Positions 33,129 through 43,365 of a stretch of 64,000 bases of DNA are shown one piece after another (position 1 is the first letter of the stretch; each line of letters starts with the position of its first letter). A program made the translations under genes and the position numbers. Origin of the DNA: Nannobrachium achirus (taxonomy: Eukaryota; Chordata; Actinopteri; Myctophiformes; Myctophidae); contig OY997658.1 in NCBI GenBank assembly GCA_963921795.1, positions 54,080,346 to 54,144,345 on the forward strand. The letters run 5' to 3'. Below the pieces are notes generated by a model. It was not told where the DNA came from. It searched no databases and saw only the letters and a list, made by a program, of their open reading frames with translations.

Positions 33129-33130
<2 letters not shown>

Positions 33131-33161
<31 letters not shown>
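33131..33161. repeat. (TTA)n microsatellite
   Basis: About ten ATT units. Confidence 0.95.
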
Positions 33162-33164
<3 letters not shown>

Positions 33165-33169
33165 CTTAT

Positions 33170-34385
33170 TATTACCCCTATATTTATGCTACGAATGGCA
33201 CTAGGTGTCACATGGACAGACCACATCAGAAATGTGGACCTCTATGGGGAGGTCATATACAGTATATTGCTAGCATATAGCTATAATTTCATCCATTATG
33301 TTGTATTATAGCGTACCCTTATTCCTAAACGTTTTCACCTTTTTTTTACTATTTTGAAAAACAAAGCCAGGAAAGGCAAGAAGCGCACCACCTACATAGA
33401 TGCACTGCTGCACGACAGCTTAGCTAATAACCCTGTAGAGCTCATGTCATGTTAGCTAGGAGAGTGTGGAGGGCAGCAATCCAGGAGTCCTGAGTTAGTG
33501 TTGGCTATACCACACTCCGCATCGCATCAAAGTAATATACATTTTTCAATAAAACACTGGAACTAATATTAAAATGAATATCCCCAAGCTTATAGCTTAA
33601 GTCTTACTTCCGTTATTAGAATTGCTGTTGCAATGGAACTGAATTGGGGCCAGATCAATATTATACCACAATAATGAGCTTAAGGGAATCACATGGTAGT
33701 ACAACATCAGCTTTCTGGGCACAGCATATCGTTGGCCTTGCCATCTAAAGATTCATCTCATTCCATAACAAGAATAATAGGGAGAGGACTTGATTATGCA
33801 TTTATACACTGTGAGAGATAAGAACATTGGGCAATTACAAAGGGGCACACTGCAGAAAGTATAGCCCCACCAGGCCAGGTGGCCTACCCAGTGCAGCCTA
33901 AATAAAGACAGTAATTGCTTTGTCTGTGCAACCGTCTCGGAGACGAAGAAAGTGATTTTGAATAGTAATAGAAATTCTGACATCCCACCTCTCCTGGAAG
34001 CTCTGTGAGACTCCCAGAAATTGGTGTCACGTCCCAGACACCAGCGAGTGGTCATAAATCTCCAGCAAACGATCACCATAATGGGGGATTTGCCAGAGAT
34101 ATTGTTTCACTTTACTGCTCAGCTTAGATCCGTTCTAGAGCATGCCTAATGTATACAGTAATTTGCACACAATTAACTAATTCGGGCAAAAAGAACCTTT
34201 CTGTATCCGCTATAGACTGGATCTGCAACCTGCAAAGCCTTATTTTACCTTGTCTCATTCATCGTGGGAGTCCACTTGTCAAATATTAGAGGCAAAACAT
34301 TTTAAAATACTGAAGTAATAATTGTGACAATAGAACCGTGTTAAACAAAATGTAACTCCAACTCCAAGTAGTGCTCGTCAGGTTC
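33170..34385. other. No gene seen
   Basis: 33311-33365 resembles the arm at 16262-16320 (old MITE piece). The 108-codon minus-strand frame at 33753-34079 has no domain. Nothing else stands out. Confidence 0.5.
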
Positions 34386-34389
34386 AAAT

Positions 34390-34432
34390 ATGATTATTTT
34401 GGGGTTGCGGCCTGAAAAGGTTGAGAACCACT
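34390..34432. mobile_element. Charlie-type hAT right end
   Basis: TTTTGGGGTTGCGGCCTGAA followed by AAGGTTGAGAACCACTGA is the complement of the CAGTGGTTCTCAACCTTTT hAT end. Confidence 0.6.
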
Positions 34433-34623
34433 GACCTAAACAAGTGTAATGTACCTATGATCTCAACAAATTGTATAAGACTTATAGCATATGACCGTAT
34501 AGACTCTATAGAGCATTATCAAAGGCATTCCTTCATGGTTTACAGCTGGAACCACCACCGACATACACTTACAGTACGTGTTGCAATATTAGTGATAGAC
34601 TAGTAGAACACACACACGCGCGC

Positions 34624-34830
34624 GGGCACCTGGTGGCCTAGTGGACCAGGCGCATACCATATAGGATTTGCCATTTCGGCATCAATGCCTGTCGGCGTCG
34701 CCGGTTCGATTCCCGATCCGGTCGACTTTTGCCGCATGTCACTCCCTGTCTCTCCCCCATTTCCTGTCAGTCTACTGTCCTATCCAATAAAGGCAAAAAC
34801 CCCAAAAACAAATCTTTAAAAAAAAAAAAG
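34624..34830 (+). mobile_element. tRNA-derived SINE, plus strand
   Basis: GGGCACCTGGTGGCCTAGTG+GACCAGG (A box), CGGCGTCGCCGGTTCGATTC+CCGATCCGG (B box), tail CATTTCCTGTCAGTCTACTG / TCCAATAAAGGCAAAAA and a poly-A run. It is the same family as 1685-1833 and 9281-9483. No clear TSD. Confidence 0.9.
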
Positions 34831-34924
34831 TCCTCAGATGACAGTGAAGTGACAATTTAAAGACTTTTAAGACCTCCAAAAATGATCACACCCAGAGTGA
34901 AGTGCCTTTTATGAGTTAATTTCA

Positions 34925-35162
34925 TTAAAGGAGTAGTTCACCCCCAAAATGACTTTTTTCTATTGATTACTCATGCCATGGAGACTTGAGTTCAATAATA
35001 TTGTTTTGTATTTGCTGCATTCCTAAGACAAAACATTTTAGTAAATGTACCCCCCTTGATTCTGGGGGTAAATTTATTGTAATCAAATTATTGTCAAAAA
35101 AAACTTTACAAAAAAACTAAAATATTATTGAACTCAAGTCTCCATGGCATGAGTGAACTACT
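34925..35162. mobile_element. TTAA palindromic MITE, copy 1 (right end truncated)
   Basis: TTAAAGGAGTAGTTCACCCC..TTGATTACTCATGCCATGGA and CCCCTTGATTCTGGGGGTAA mirror to TCCATGGCATGAGTGAACTA. It is the same family as 37017-37338, but the last ~30 bases and the second TTAA are missing. Confidence 0.88.
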
Positions 35163-36283
35163 GAATGGAAATCTGAAGAAAATGTTGAGCTAGTAACTAA
35201 GTTATCAGTGAAGTAGCCTACTCATGCATGCTGGCTAAAGGCGTTCGGAGTAGCCTAATATCAACAGTGCCCCAAACTTTCTTTGAAAAAGTCAGTGACT
35301 TTCTAGTGACAGGATGGGGGCAGAGATAATGACCCTTACGTTCCCTCGCTTTGAAGTCTAGTAAAAGGATCAAGCCAGAACATTACCAGAAGGAGGTTAA
35401 TCCTTCATTTTCAGTTAAATATGCGGTAATACTGTATGCGCCACAGCAAAGCTCCTAATTGTCTTTAAGTATTAGTACCATACTGATATCTTTTAAATAC
35501 TCTCATGAGACAGTGAGAGAAAGGGAGGGGTAGAGATAAAGAGTAGGCTGTTTGTTGGGGACATTGAAGAACTGGCAGTGAAAAAATCCTTTAAACTGCA
35601 TAATTAGCATAACATTAAAAAAAAAAGTAGTCGTTTTTTTTTTTTCTTCTTTCTTTTTGTTGGGGGGGGGGGGGGGGGGAGAAGGTCATGGTGAGTAAGT
35701 AATTTAATTAAATTTGCTGCCCATAAAGTCCTCCGTGAAGTTTTTGAGGAACATTATGCAAATATGATTTTAATTATTGCCCATTTTAAAGTGTCATGAA
35801 AGTGCCTGTCTTTAATAGTGAAAGAATGCCTTTGATGATGCTCTCCGGTGATTTCTCCCTCCAGGACCCCTCATCACACCGTATAGCCAAGTTTAAAGTC
35901 ACCGAATCGAATTAGTTCCAGTTCATCACTCCAGCGGCAACTCGTCGACTGGAAGAAAAGAAAAATGTTCTGAATCGCTTTAATATCCAAGGATGCTCAC
36001 TAAACACAGAAGTTGTTCATTACCACCTCTGTGACTATGGTTGTGCACATTTCCCTCACAAAAGAAAACTAATAAACAGTGAGAGCGCCATCTGGTAAAA
36101 GTTGCAAAAGTGGCCCTTATTTCTAAAGAAAACGACAGACTATGGTAAATCATAATAATGTCCTCATATTGAACTTAAAGCATGTGTACCGATGTGCTCA
36201 TGGTCCTGTACAAATTCCATATCGCAATACTGTTCACCTAGGCACTTAATTAAGGCCTATGTAGTTTGTTGTATGACGATTCG
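35163..36283. other. No gene; candidate conserved non-coding stretch at 35690-35960
   Basis: T/G homopolymer tracts at 35634-35680. 35690-35960 is repeat-free with ATGCAAATATGATTTTAATT (octamer-like ATGCAAAT, homeodomain cores) and AAATTGCGAAT-like elements. Such clusters often mark conserved enhancers. No gene frame. Confidence 0.35.
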
Positions 36284-36310
36284 CAAAAAGCCGATCTACA
36301 GCGACATGCC
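36284..36310. repeat. Half-copy of the dispersed hairpin family
   Basis: CAAAAAGCCGATCTACAGCG+ACA, left arm only. Confidence 0.5.
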
Positions 36311-37016
36311 CAAAATGGGGACACCCGGGTTGAAGAGGTTAACCAATTAAATAGTTGTTACTTTATTTTCATTCTTTCCTTATCTTGCCTCCTGTTCTAC
36401 ACAATTGTATCTTTTCTTATATAATTTATATTAAGACATATGTACAGACATTAAGACATTTGTCATTCCTACCTGACCAAAAGAAATCGCAACAAACATG
36501 TTACCCCCCCGAAACTTATGTTTGTATGACTCAATTTGCATTCCTTAATTCAAAATGCTTCCGGGAACATGACTCATGTGGTTACCAGCAATTGCTCTGC
36601 ATCAGGATATACGGTAGCTTTCATCTCAGCGCAACAGACATCCTGAATTGAATGCCATTTGCCGATTGCAGTCTATGCTCACAAGGTTGGAATGTATGTG
36701 GGCTGCTCGTACATCCCACTGTACAGTTCAGAGTGCAAAGCAGATTGCGGCAGGCAGCGCACTTAGAAAATCAAATATTGGCAGAAGGTACCGTCTCACT
36801 TCAAAGGAATTATACACCCTGGAAATCTGGGAAGGAATTAAAAAGCTGAAAGTTGAAAGTGTTGACAACACCGGCTTGGAGCCTAGTCAAATATTGATTG
36901 TATGGCATGGCAGGGGTTGGCGGAAACTGCTGAGAGTACCTAAATTTATACTGTGCAATCTTCAATTTGTGGACCTCCATTATTTAACCCATTTAGGCCT
37001 AGAATTATTGAATGCT
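36311..37016. other. No gene; open frame of 126 codons judged non-coding
   Basis: 36648-37028 is open on the plus strand for 126 codons, but its last codons run into the TTAA MITE. A second frame (65 codons) overlaps it and I see no domain. Treated as chance, though it is the longest non-repeat frame in this part. Confidence 0.45.
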
Positions 37017-37338
37017 TTAAAGGAGTAGTTCACCCCCAAAATGACTTTTTTTCTATTGATTACTCAGGCCATGGAGAGTAGAGTTCAATAATATTTTTTG
37101 GTTTTTGTCACATTCCTAAGACAACATTTTTATTTGAGTAAATTTACCCCCATTGATTCCGGATGGTGACCCGTTTCGAAACGGGTCACCATCCGGAATC
37201 AATGGGGGTAAATTTATTGTTATCACATTTTAGTCTTAGGAATGTGACAAAAACCAAAAATTATTATTGAACTCTACTCTCCATGGCCTGAGTAATCAAT
37301 AGAAAAAAAGTCATTTTGGGGGTGAACTACTCCTTTAA
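37017..37338. mobile_element. Nearly perfect 322-bp palindromic MITE, TTAA-flanked
   Basis: TTAA at 37017-37020 and 37335-37338. The sequence reads AGGAGTAGTTCACCCCCAAA from both ends and stays complementary to the exact centre at 37177/37178 (GACCCGTTTCGAAACGGGTC), with only small indels. It is the same family as 34925-35162. Such TTAA fold-backs are moved by piggyBac/Kolobok-type transposases. Confidence 0.95.
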
Positions 37339-37341
37339 CCA

Positions 37342-37870
37342 GTGAAAAATAGCAGCTATACAAGCTCACAGCGCGGCACCGAGTGCCGCGCTGCAAGCTT
37401 GCAGATCTGCTATTTTTCGTGAAAATGTGTGCAAATCTTTGAATATATGTATTTTCAAAGCGAACGTTTTGTATCTCTAATTTTGCTTCTGGGTGGTCCC
37501 TGGAACTAGATATTTTGAGATGGGGGTCCGTGGCCAAATACATATCATTTTGGGGGTCCTTCACATGAAAAGGTTTGAGAACCACTGACATAGTAGTCTC
37601 TCAAGTTCAGTCTAACTGAGCTCCAGTTAAGTGAAAAGGACCTTTTCTTTGACGATGGCTGGCCAGATTGCTGACATAGAAACATAGGTTTTTCAAAAAA
37701 TCTTAGAAGGATTCAAAAGAAACGTATAAATCGGGTCAACATTCTAATTTTCAGGATTTTTCAAAAATAGCAGATCTCTGTGAGCTTGTATAATTTATCT
37801 GCTGTTTTTCAATAGTTAAAGCATAAAATAATGATACACAATAATGTGTACCCGTTCTAAATGGGTTTTA
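37342..37870. mobile_element. GGGGGTCC/hairpin element, copy 2 (fullest)
   Basis: Hairpin 1 (37342-37420: AAAAATAGCAGCTATACAAG with GCAGATCTGCTATTTTT, GC-rich inner stem GCGCGGCACC/GTGCCGCGCT). TTGCTTCTGGGTGGTCCCTG, TTTTGAGATGGGGGTCCGTG and AGGTTTGAGAACCACTGACA (37420-37590) follow. Then AGAAACATAGGTTTTTCAAA, hairpin 2 (37761-37810) and TTTTTCAATAGTTAAAGCAT. Most of it recurs at 61520-61850. Confidence 0.75.
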
Positions 37871-37980
37871 ATTATCACTCTACGAGCGGTGTAGGCTCCC
37901 CCAAACCAAGACCCTGACAGCTCCCTTCCATGCAGAGCACACACACGCATGCACGGATACACGTACTCACGCACGCGTGT

Positions 37981-38084
<104 letters not shown>

Positions 38085-38115
38085 CTTCTTGGATAGAACC
38101 TGCCAGAGGAAGTGG

Positions 38116-38372
38116 GGACTGTAATTTCATTGCTGTCGTTGGAAACCTTGTAAGTCGACGTTTTTATTCATCATTTAAAAAAAGGAAATAGTAAAAATAG
38201 CCGGTCTAAAAGCACACAACACCTCCCACCGCAAAGTGTTGTGTGCATGTAGATCTGATATTTTCACTATAGTTTTGTGCAACTTATATGATGAGGCAGG
38301 GCTTTAATTTACGAATATGCATATTTGAAACTAGGAGATGCAAGGTTTCTGCCGGACAGTGACAATTTGCTA
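38116..38372. mobile_element. Complete copy of the dispersed palindromic hairpin MITE family
   Basis: The left terminus CATTGCTGTCGTTGGAAACC+TTGTA faces the right terminus TGCAAGGTTTCTGCCGGACA+GTGACAATTTG. The middle is the hairpin AAAAATAGCCGGTCTAAAAG+CACACAACAC / GTGTTGTGTGCATGTAGATC+TGATATTTT (38192-38267). The left arm also matches 45205-45310, 52340-52440 and 58510-58610, and the right arm matches 57300-57425 and 1-34. Confidence 0.75.
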
Positions 38373-39190
38373 CTTGCGATTAGCTGGTCCAGCCTTGGGT
38401 AAGTGGAGTCAAATCCACTCGTCAACAGTCAGCACTGATGAACACAGGTGCATGGCACCTCACCCCAAGGTGTCCAAGTTGATCTCCGAACTCATCAAAT
38501 AAACCATTGCTTGCCATTGAGGACAATACTCTTTAATTCAAAAAGGCGTGGTTCCCTGCCATTGAGGAGAATCCCCCCCCCCCCCCCCCCCCCCCAATTG
38601 GTCTTTTAATTGTTTTCTATTACATCTCCTGTACACAGAGTTACGCAGGGACTCAGTTTCCCATGATGCTTTGCGAGATGACGTCATCAGGAAGTGACGA
38701 AGCCTCCATTGCCTTCAATTAGCCCTATCAAAGATATTTAATTAATGAAGATAGCTCATCCTCATTGGATCCACTAGAGTGCGACATGGTACACAAATCC
38801 TACAAATAGACTCCTAAGTGGGCGCCGGCTCTGACGGCAAATCTCGCGCACGTCCTGTTTACTGGTGCTATAGATCCCGCGAGAGTGTGTTGCTTGGACA
38901 GCTAAAGAGCAATAATAAAGTTGATTTTCTCAGTTGTTGTGTCGCTGAAAAAAGCCACTTTAGTATGACAATTTTGTTAATATTATGTGGCTTGTGATGA
39001 TCTGGTCCAATATTTAGTTCAGTGACTATAGCTTCTGAACTATTATTTTGCTCTGTGTTCACGTTAACTCTCCCATTGTAAATGAATAGACTCCAAACAT
39101 GCTTCCGCCTCCTAAAAAGGTATCTACCTACGTCACACAGAAACGGGAAGTAGGCCTACAGGTCTTTTGCACCCTCTTGCTATCGCCCTC
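38373..39190. other. No gene; poly-C run at 38573-38596
   Basis: The C tract is about 24 bases and may be unreliable in assembly. 38630-38900 has CpG sites and TGACGTCATCAGGAAGTGAC but no coding frame. Confidence 0.5.
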
Positions 39191-39525
39191 TTGGGCCCTA
39201 TTCACGGCCCTCCCACTCAGCAAATTTCTCAGCAACTTCCTGGCGCTGACGTCAGTTTTGAAGGGGAAACTAACACAGAAATCGCTGGACTTAAAGCCAA
39301 CAAATCATTATTTTGAACGGTAAAGTAAATTATAATGCTTTGTGCCTTTTACTATCTTGTGTTCTTGTTCATGCTAGCCGTATTTTATACTTTACTATTC
39401 GGAAATTGCATTAAATTTGCGATTTCTGTGTTAACTCTATGGGCTTTTAGCAGGGTTTTACCCTTCAAAACGTGACTTCAGCAGCAGGAAGTTGCTGAGT
39501 GGGCAGGCCGTGAATAGGGCTAATA
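39191..39525. mobile_element. 335-bp fold-back MITE with ~90-bp terminal repeats
   Basis: GGGCCCTATTCACGGCCCTC+CCACTCAGCAA..CTTCCTG..GACGTCA..TTTTGAAGGG..TAACACAGAAATCGC (39194-39287) mirrors GCGATTTCTGTGTTA..CCCTTCAAAACGTGACTTCA..CAGGAAGTTGCTGAGTGGGC+AGGCCGTGAATAGGGCTAA (39419-39521). A 12-bp insertion is in the left arm. Confidence 0.88.
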
Positions 39526-40597
39526 CAAACCTCAACAGAAAAATGGCTTTATCTCGGAATGTATCTAAGTGGCGGATGATTGATCGCGGTAACAATGTTT
39601 CTTCTCTGGGTGAAAGAAGACATGGAAGTGGATGTGAGAAAGTGCGTGAACTTACACAATGTGGACACGAGTGGCTTCTGTGGATCTTCAAAATAAGGTA
39701 AAATCTATTAAAAACGCTGGCGGTGGCCTGAATTAATAAATACCCGAAGATGATTCTGTCAAATGTGATGCCTTGTTTTATTGCATGGTTGGAACCTGCA
39801 ACTTTTGCTATTAAAATGATTTATAAAAATAGTTACCAGCATGGACCTTGTAGAGTGAAAAAAAGAAGGAAAAAAAAGAAAAGCACAACTCCTATGTCTC
39901 TCAGGAGCATTGAACTATTTTCAAAAGAATAAAAAGACCATTCATTTCCTTCAGGTTCATAAAGAATCACTCCTGGAAACTCAAATATCCGTTCTGCACT
40001 TCTTGTGAACTGAGTCCCTAAGAGGGTAAATGTTCAAAGCAGATAAATAAGTAAACACACACTCAACTTTATATTCCCAGTCTGTGCACAACCAAAGCCT
40101 TTTCATTCGCTGGTGCCCGACTTCAAACGAGGTGAAAAGATACAGTCCTACATACTAAAAAAGTGCATTTGATATCCAGAGCCTGGACATTTAAGCCATA
40201 CATAATGGAATATGTGATTTCATTATTATTAAAAGAAACATAAGTAATGGATGTACCGGTATCTTCCTCAAGCAATGCTTTTCTTCGTCTAAATGTACAA
40301 ACAGTTGAGATAATGCTAAAAAGAAAACAATATGACAATTTGCAATAAAGTGACCTTTGCAATTAATACCTCTTTGTTTTGTCTTGAAGCACATTCTCCA
40401 GTGCTACTGTATATGGGAGGCAAGGCATAGTGCATTGTTCTCAGCCACTATAGAAGGGAGGGTGCATGATCTAGGCACTGGTAGTTAATGAACCCATGGT
40501 GTATTAGAAGTTCAACCCCCTCACCTCTCACTCTCACCCCTCTCTTAAATAGTTTTCCCCCCTTCCACTCCATACCAGTAATAAATGGTAAATGTTG
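39526..40597. other. No gene seen
   Basis: Purine-rich runs (39858-39885) and low-complexity AT. No coding frame over 80 codons. Confidence 0.5.
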
Positions 40598-40830
40598 CAT
40601 ACGTACTGTAGTGCTTTTGTCCAAAGCGCTTCACATAAATTGTGCATTGCAGTCACCCATTCACACACACATTATACACCGATGGCAGAGGAAACCATGC
40701 AAGGCACCAACCTGCTAATCGAGAGCAATTAGGGGTTCATCATCAGCACTCAAGGACACTTTGACACAAGCCCGGGATCGAACTCCCACCCCAGCCGCTG
40801 TTTCCGGCTACTCTAACCTTGAGCCACTGC
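40598..40830 (-). mobile_element. SINE (second family), minus strand
   Basis: Read on the minus strand: CTCAAGG.. head, GTTCGATCCCGGGCTTGTGT, CAAAGTGTCCTTGAGTGCTG, GGTTGGTGCCTTGCATGGTT+TCCTCTGCCATCGG and CAATGCACAATTTATGTGAA+GCGCTTTGG. It is collinear with 42144-42420. Confidence 0.85.
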
Positions 40831-40891
40831 TAGTAACAAGATATTCTTTGTGTTTAGAACAGTGTTGTGTTATTGGTGCAAACATAATAGT

Positions 40892-41062
40892 AATTAGGCA
40901 GTAGCTATGCCCCTCCCAAAAAGCTTTTGTCCAATGCTAGCTTAGAATAACTTCCTGCTTGCCAAGGTTTGTCTTGGCAACCGCCTTGGCAAGCTGCCGG
41001 TTGCTAAGCTAGCATTGGACAAAAGCTTTTAGGGGAGGGGCATAGCTACTGGCTAATTAAGG
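40892..41062. mobile_element. 171-bp MITE with ~50-bp terminal repeats
   Basis: TAATTAGGCAGTAGCTATGC+CCCTCCCAAAAAGCTTTTGT+CCAATGCTAGCTTA is mirrored by TAAGCTAGCATTGGACAAAA+GCTTTTAGGGGAGGGGCATA+GCTACTGGCTAATTA. A TA or TAATTA duplication is possible at the ends. TTGCCAAGG..CCTTGGCAA makes the centre palindromic too. Confidence 0.92.
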
Positions 41063-41410
41063 TGTTGTTTTGAGTAGTGGGTATGATGTGAATTGAGATT
41101 TTGGTATATATACAGCAGGGTAGTTGGTGATGGATTTCTTTGTTTGTTTTTAGATTACATGATTTAGTGTCATGTTGTAATAGAGCACTGTAAACATGCA
41201 TTTGGCAGCAATCAGTAGCAAGTAGCAACATAGAAGCGCTGGTAAAAAAAATAAATTTATGTTTGTAGCTACTGTATGTACACATAGAAGTTGTAAAATG
41301 AAATGACAGCATAGTACATTAACAGAAGTCAGCAGCAAGTAGGATTTTTTAATGTTGCATCAGGGGGACAATCAATTCAAATGCAATGACAAAGATATGT
41401 TCATATATCT
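41063..41410. other. No gene seen
   Basis: AGCAGCAAGTAG-type short direct repeats (41205-41230 and 41325-41345). No coding frame. Confidence 0.5.
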
Positions 41411-41510
41411 TTCATATAGGCTATCCTTTTAGACCAAGTGTATGACTGTAGCCTACGCATGCTGTTTGCATGTATGTCTAATAAAATACTCAATCAATCA
41501 ATCATTACAT
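41411..41510 (+). mobile_element. LINE 3'-end fragment
   Basis: TGCATGTATGTCTAATAAAA+TACTCAATCAATCAATCATT has the AATAAA..(CAAT)n ending common to fish LINE 3' ends; compare 62880-62907. Confidence 0.45.
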
Positions 41511-41589
41511 TCAAGAATGAAGGCCATTTGTCACTATGCAGCCAGACAGTAGCAGCAAAAGCAAAGTGTGTGAGGTTTGATTAATTGAT

Positions 41590-42142
41590 TGACTGAAGAC
41601 TTTATTAGAATGTTGCATAGGAAAAGGTACAGTTTCGACTAAAAGGAGATTGCCTTTTCAGCTTATTTACACAGGAACACTATATAAATCTGATATAACA
41701 TTGAAAACAGACGGATAGAACACAGTACTATGCATATGATATCATCAATAACAAAAAGGAAAAAAAATAAGCAGTTATAAAGAAGTAAAAAATAAGAGGA
41801 ACAGAAAATAAAAATAAAATAAATAAAATATATTTACAGTGGAAAGGGGGAGGTGAATGGGCTTAGTCTATTACAGGTTTCGAGTATAGCAGCCACCTGT
41901 AGGTGACTTCAGACCGATTTTGAAGGAAATTAGGGATTTACACTCCTTTAAGGCTTGCGGTAGGGCGTCCACATGTTAGTGGTATAGCAGGAGAACGAAT
42001 TTGGACCGTTTTTAGAGTCAAATCTGGGTTGAACATGATTTGTGGAGCTGCCTCTGGTGTTGTAATTCTGGATATCCTTGACGTTTAGGAAGTATTTTGT
42101 CAGGTACATGGGTATCTTGGTGGAGTAGTGTTTCTTGTACAC
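41590..42142 (-). mobile_element. LINE 3' end: ORF2 tail and 3' UTR, minus strand
   Basis: On the minus strand 42140-41955 encodes FLNVKDIQNYNTRGSS and related residues. After one frame change near 41985 it continues DALPQALKECKSLISFKIGL and stops at 41880. This NYNTRG..(L/D)xALPxxLK pattern is the usual C-terminus of jockey-superfamily (CR1/L2/Rex1-type) reverse-transcriptase proteins. A ~290-bp AT-rich 3' UTR follows, ending AATAAAGTCTTCAGTCAATC. It is 5'-truncated, as LINE copies usually are. The second-family SINE (42144-42420) abuts its truncated end. Confidence 0.82.
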
Positions 42143-42143
42143 C

Positions 42144-42420
42144 AGGGGCGGCATAGCTCAGGGGTAGAGAAAACCGTTATTAGAGCACGAAGGGTTCCCG
42201 AAGGGTTCCCTGTTCGAATCCGGGCTCCCCCTGGGTTAATGTCGAAGGGTCCTTGAGCAAGACTCTGAACCCCTAGTTGCTCCCGGTGAGCAGGTTGGTG
42301 CCTTGCATGGTTTCCTCCGCCACCGGTGTATGAATGTGTGTGTGAATGGGTGAATGCAATGCACAATCTATGTAAAGCGCCTTGGATAAAAGGACTATAT
42401 GAATGCACCATTTACCAGGC
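42144..42420 (+). mobile_element. SINE (second family), full-length
   Basis: GGGGCGGCATAGCTCAGGGG+TAGAG (A box) and CCTGTTCGAATCCGGG (B box) form a tRNA-like head with an AGGGTTCCCGA duplication between (42190-42212). The body GGGTCCTTGAGCAAGACTCT, GTTGCTCCCGGTGAGCAGGT, GGTTTCCTCCGCCACCGGTG and tail AAGCGCCTTGGATAAAAGGA+CTATATGAATGCACCATTTA follow. It is intact-looking. Confidence 0.93.
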
Positions 42421-42678
42421 CCATTGCAAGATGCTGTACTCTGCTGAAGGCCTATACGCAGAGCACTGGCCAACAGCAACAATAAAACAAACAATGATAA
42501 GAAGCCTTGAGTGTTTCTATAGCAGCAGAGACAGAGCTGTGGGGGGAGGGACAATGTGAAGGAACATTTTGCACATGTGTGTAAGATACTGCAATATTGA
42601 GTTAGATACTGTAGGTGATATTGAGTGACAGGCACATTTGGCAGAATACAGACAACAGCTAGTGCGTTGCGCATGCGC

Positions 42679-42722
42679 GTGTGTGTGCGTGCGTGTGCGC
42701 GTGTGTGTATGCGTGCGTGTCT
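42679..42722. repeat. GTGTGC microsatellite
   Basis: Short GTGTGTGCGTGC compound array. Confidence 0.9.
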
Positions 42723-42743
42723 CTTTCACTATTATTTATGTTT

Positions 42744-42858
42744 TTGTACTTTACTTGAACTCAAGTATAAATTTTAATGAGCAAGCTTTCACTTGTAGTT
42801 GAGTAATATTTGACCATGAAGTTTCAATACTTGGCCTCAAGTACTGGGGTTGAGCATT
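42744..42858. mobile_element. hAT (Tol2-like) fragment
   Basis: TTTGTACTTTACTTGAACTC+AAGTAT..TAGTTGAGTAATATTT..CCTCAAGTACTGGGGTTGAG resembles inner parts of fish hAT MITEs. Confidence 0.5.
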
Positions 42859-43036
42859 AACCTCCGCTGCATACACAGCCACATGTAAAGCAGGCCATGA
42901 CGCTTCACAACAGCCACAATCTTTCTGCCTGTCTAGTCTAGGGCACCAGTAGGGACGTATATCCTGACTACTAATTGCTGTAAAAGTTTTCATCGTGGAT
43001 AATGGCAAGGGCATTACTGACAATATGGTTTATACC

Positions 43037-43068
43037 CCCCCCCCCCCCCCCCACCACCCCACCCCATC
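43037..43068. repeat. Poly-C tract
   Basis: About 16 C residues followed by CCACCACCCCACCCC. Confidence 0.9.
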
Positions 43069-43076
43069 TCCTGCAC

Positions 43077-43123
43077 ATGCACTCCAAATGTATGCTAAAA
43101 CGTGCATACATTTGGAGTATGCA
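43077..43123. repeat. Hairpin before the minisatellite
   Basis: GCACTCCAAATGTATGCTAA / AACG / TGCATACATTTGGAGTATGC: arms of about 20 bases. Confidence 0.85.
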
Positions 43124-43124
43124 C

Positions 43125-43365
43125 GTGACACAGACAGACAGATACAGAGATCTCCATATATGGGCATAAAATGGACGCACACAGACAGATACAGATATCT
43201 CCATATATGGGCATAAATGCACACAGTGCAATGCAAACAGTTGGTCAAAACGGTTCCTATGACAACGGGTATAATGGGGTTTGCATTAAAAGCTGGGGCA
43301 TTCATTCCCTATTTACATCGTCCCCAAGTATGCCGGTCTCAAACCTAGACACTCGGACGCCCTTC
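43125..43365. repeat. Modular minisatellite-bearing repeat, block C
   Basis: Two ~47-bp units (GACACAGACAGACAGATACA, TCTCCATATATGGGCATAAA), then the conserved 3' module (GTATAATGGGGTTTGCATTA, CATTCATTCCCTATTTACAT, CGTCCCCAAGTATGCCGGTC). Confidence 0.85.

Noticed and set aside
36648-37028. 126-codon open frame
   Set aside because: Ends in the TTAA MITE, overlaps another frame, and has no domain.
42144-42240. Functional tRNA gene
   Set aside because: Good A and B boxes, but followed by the full SINE body and with no acceptor-stem pairing.
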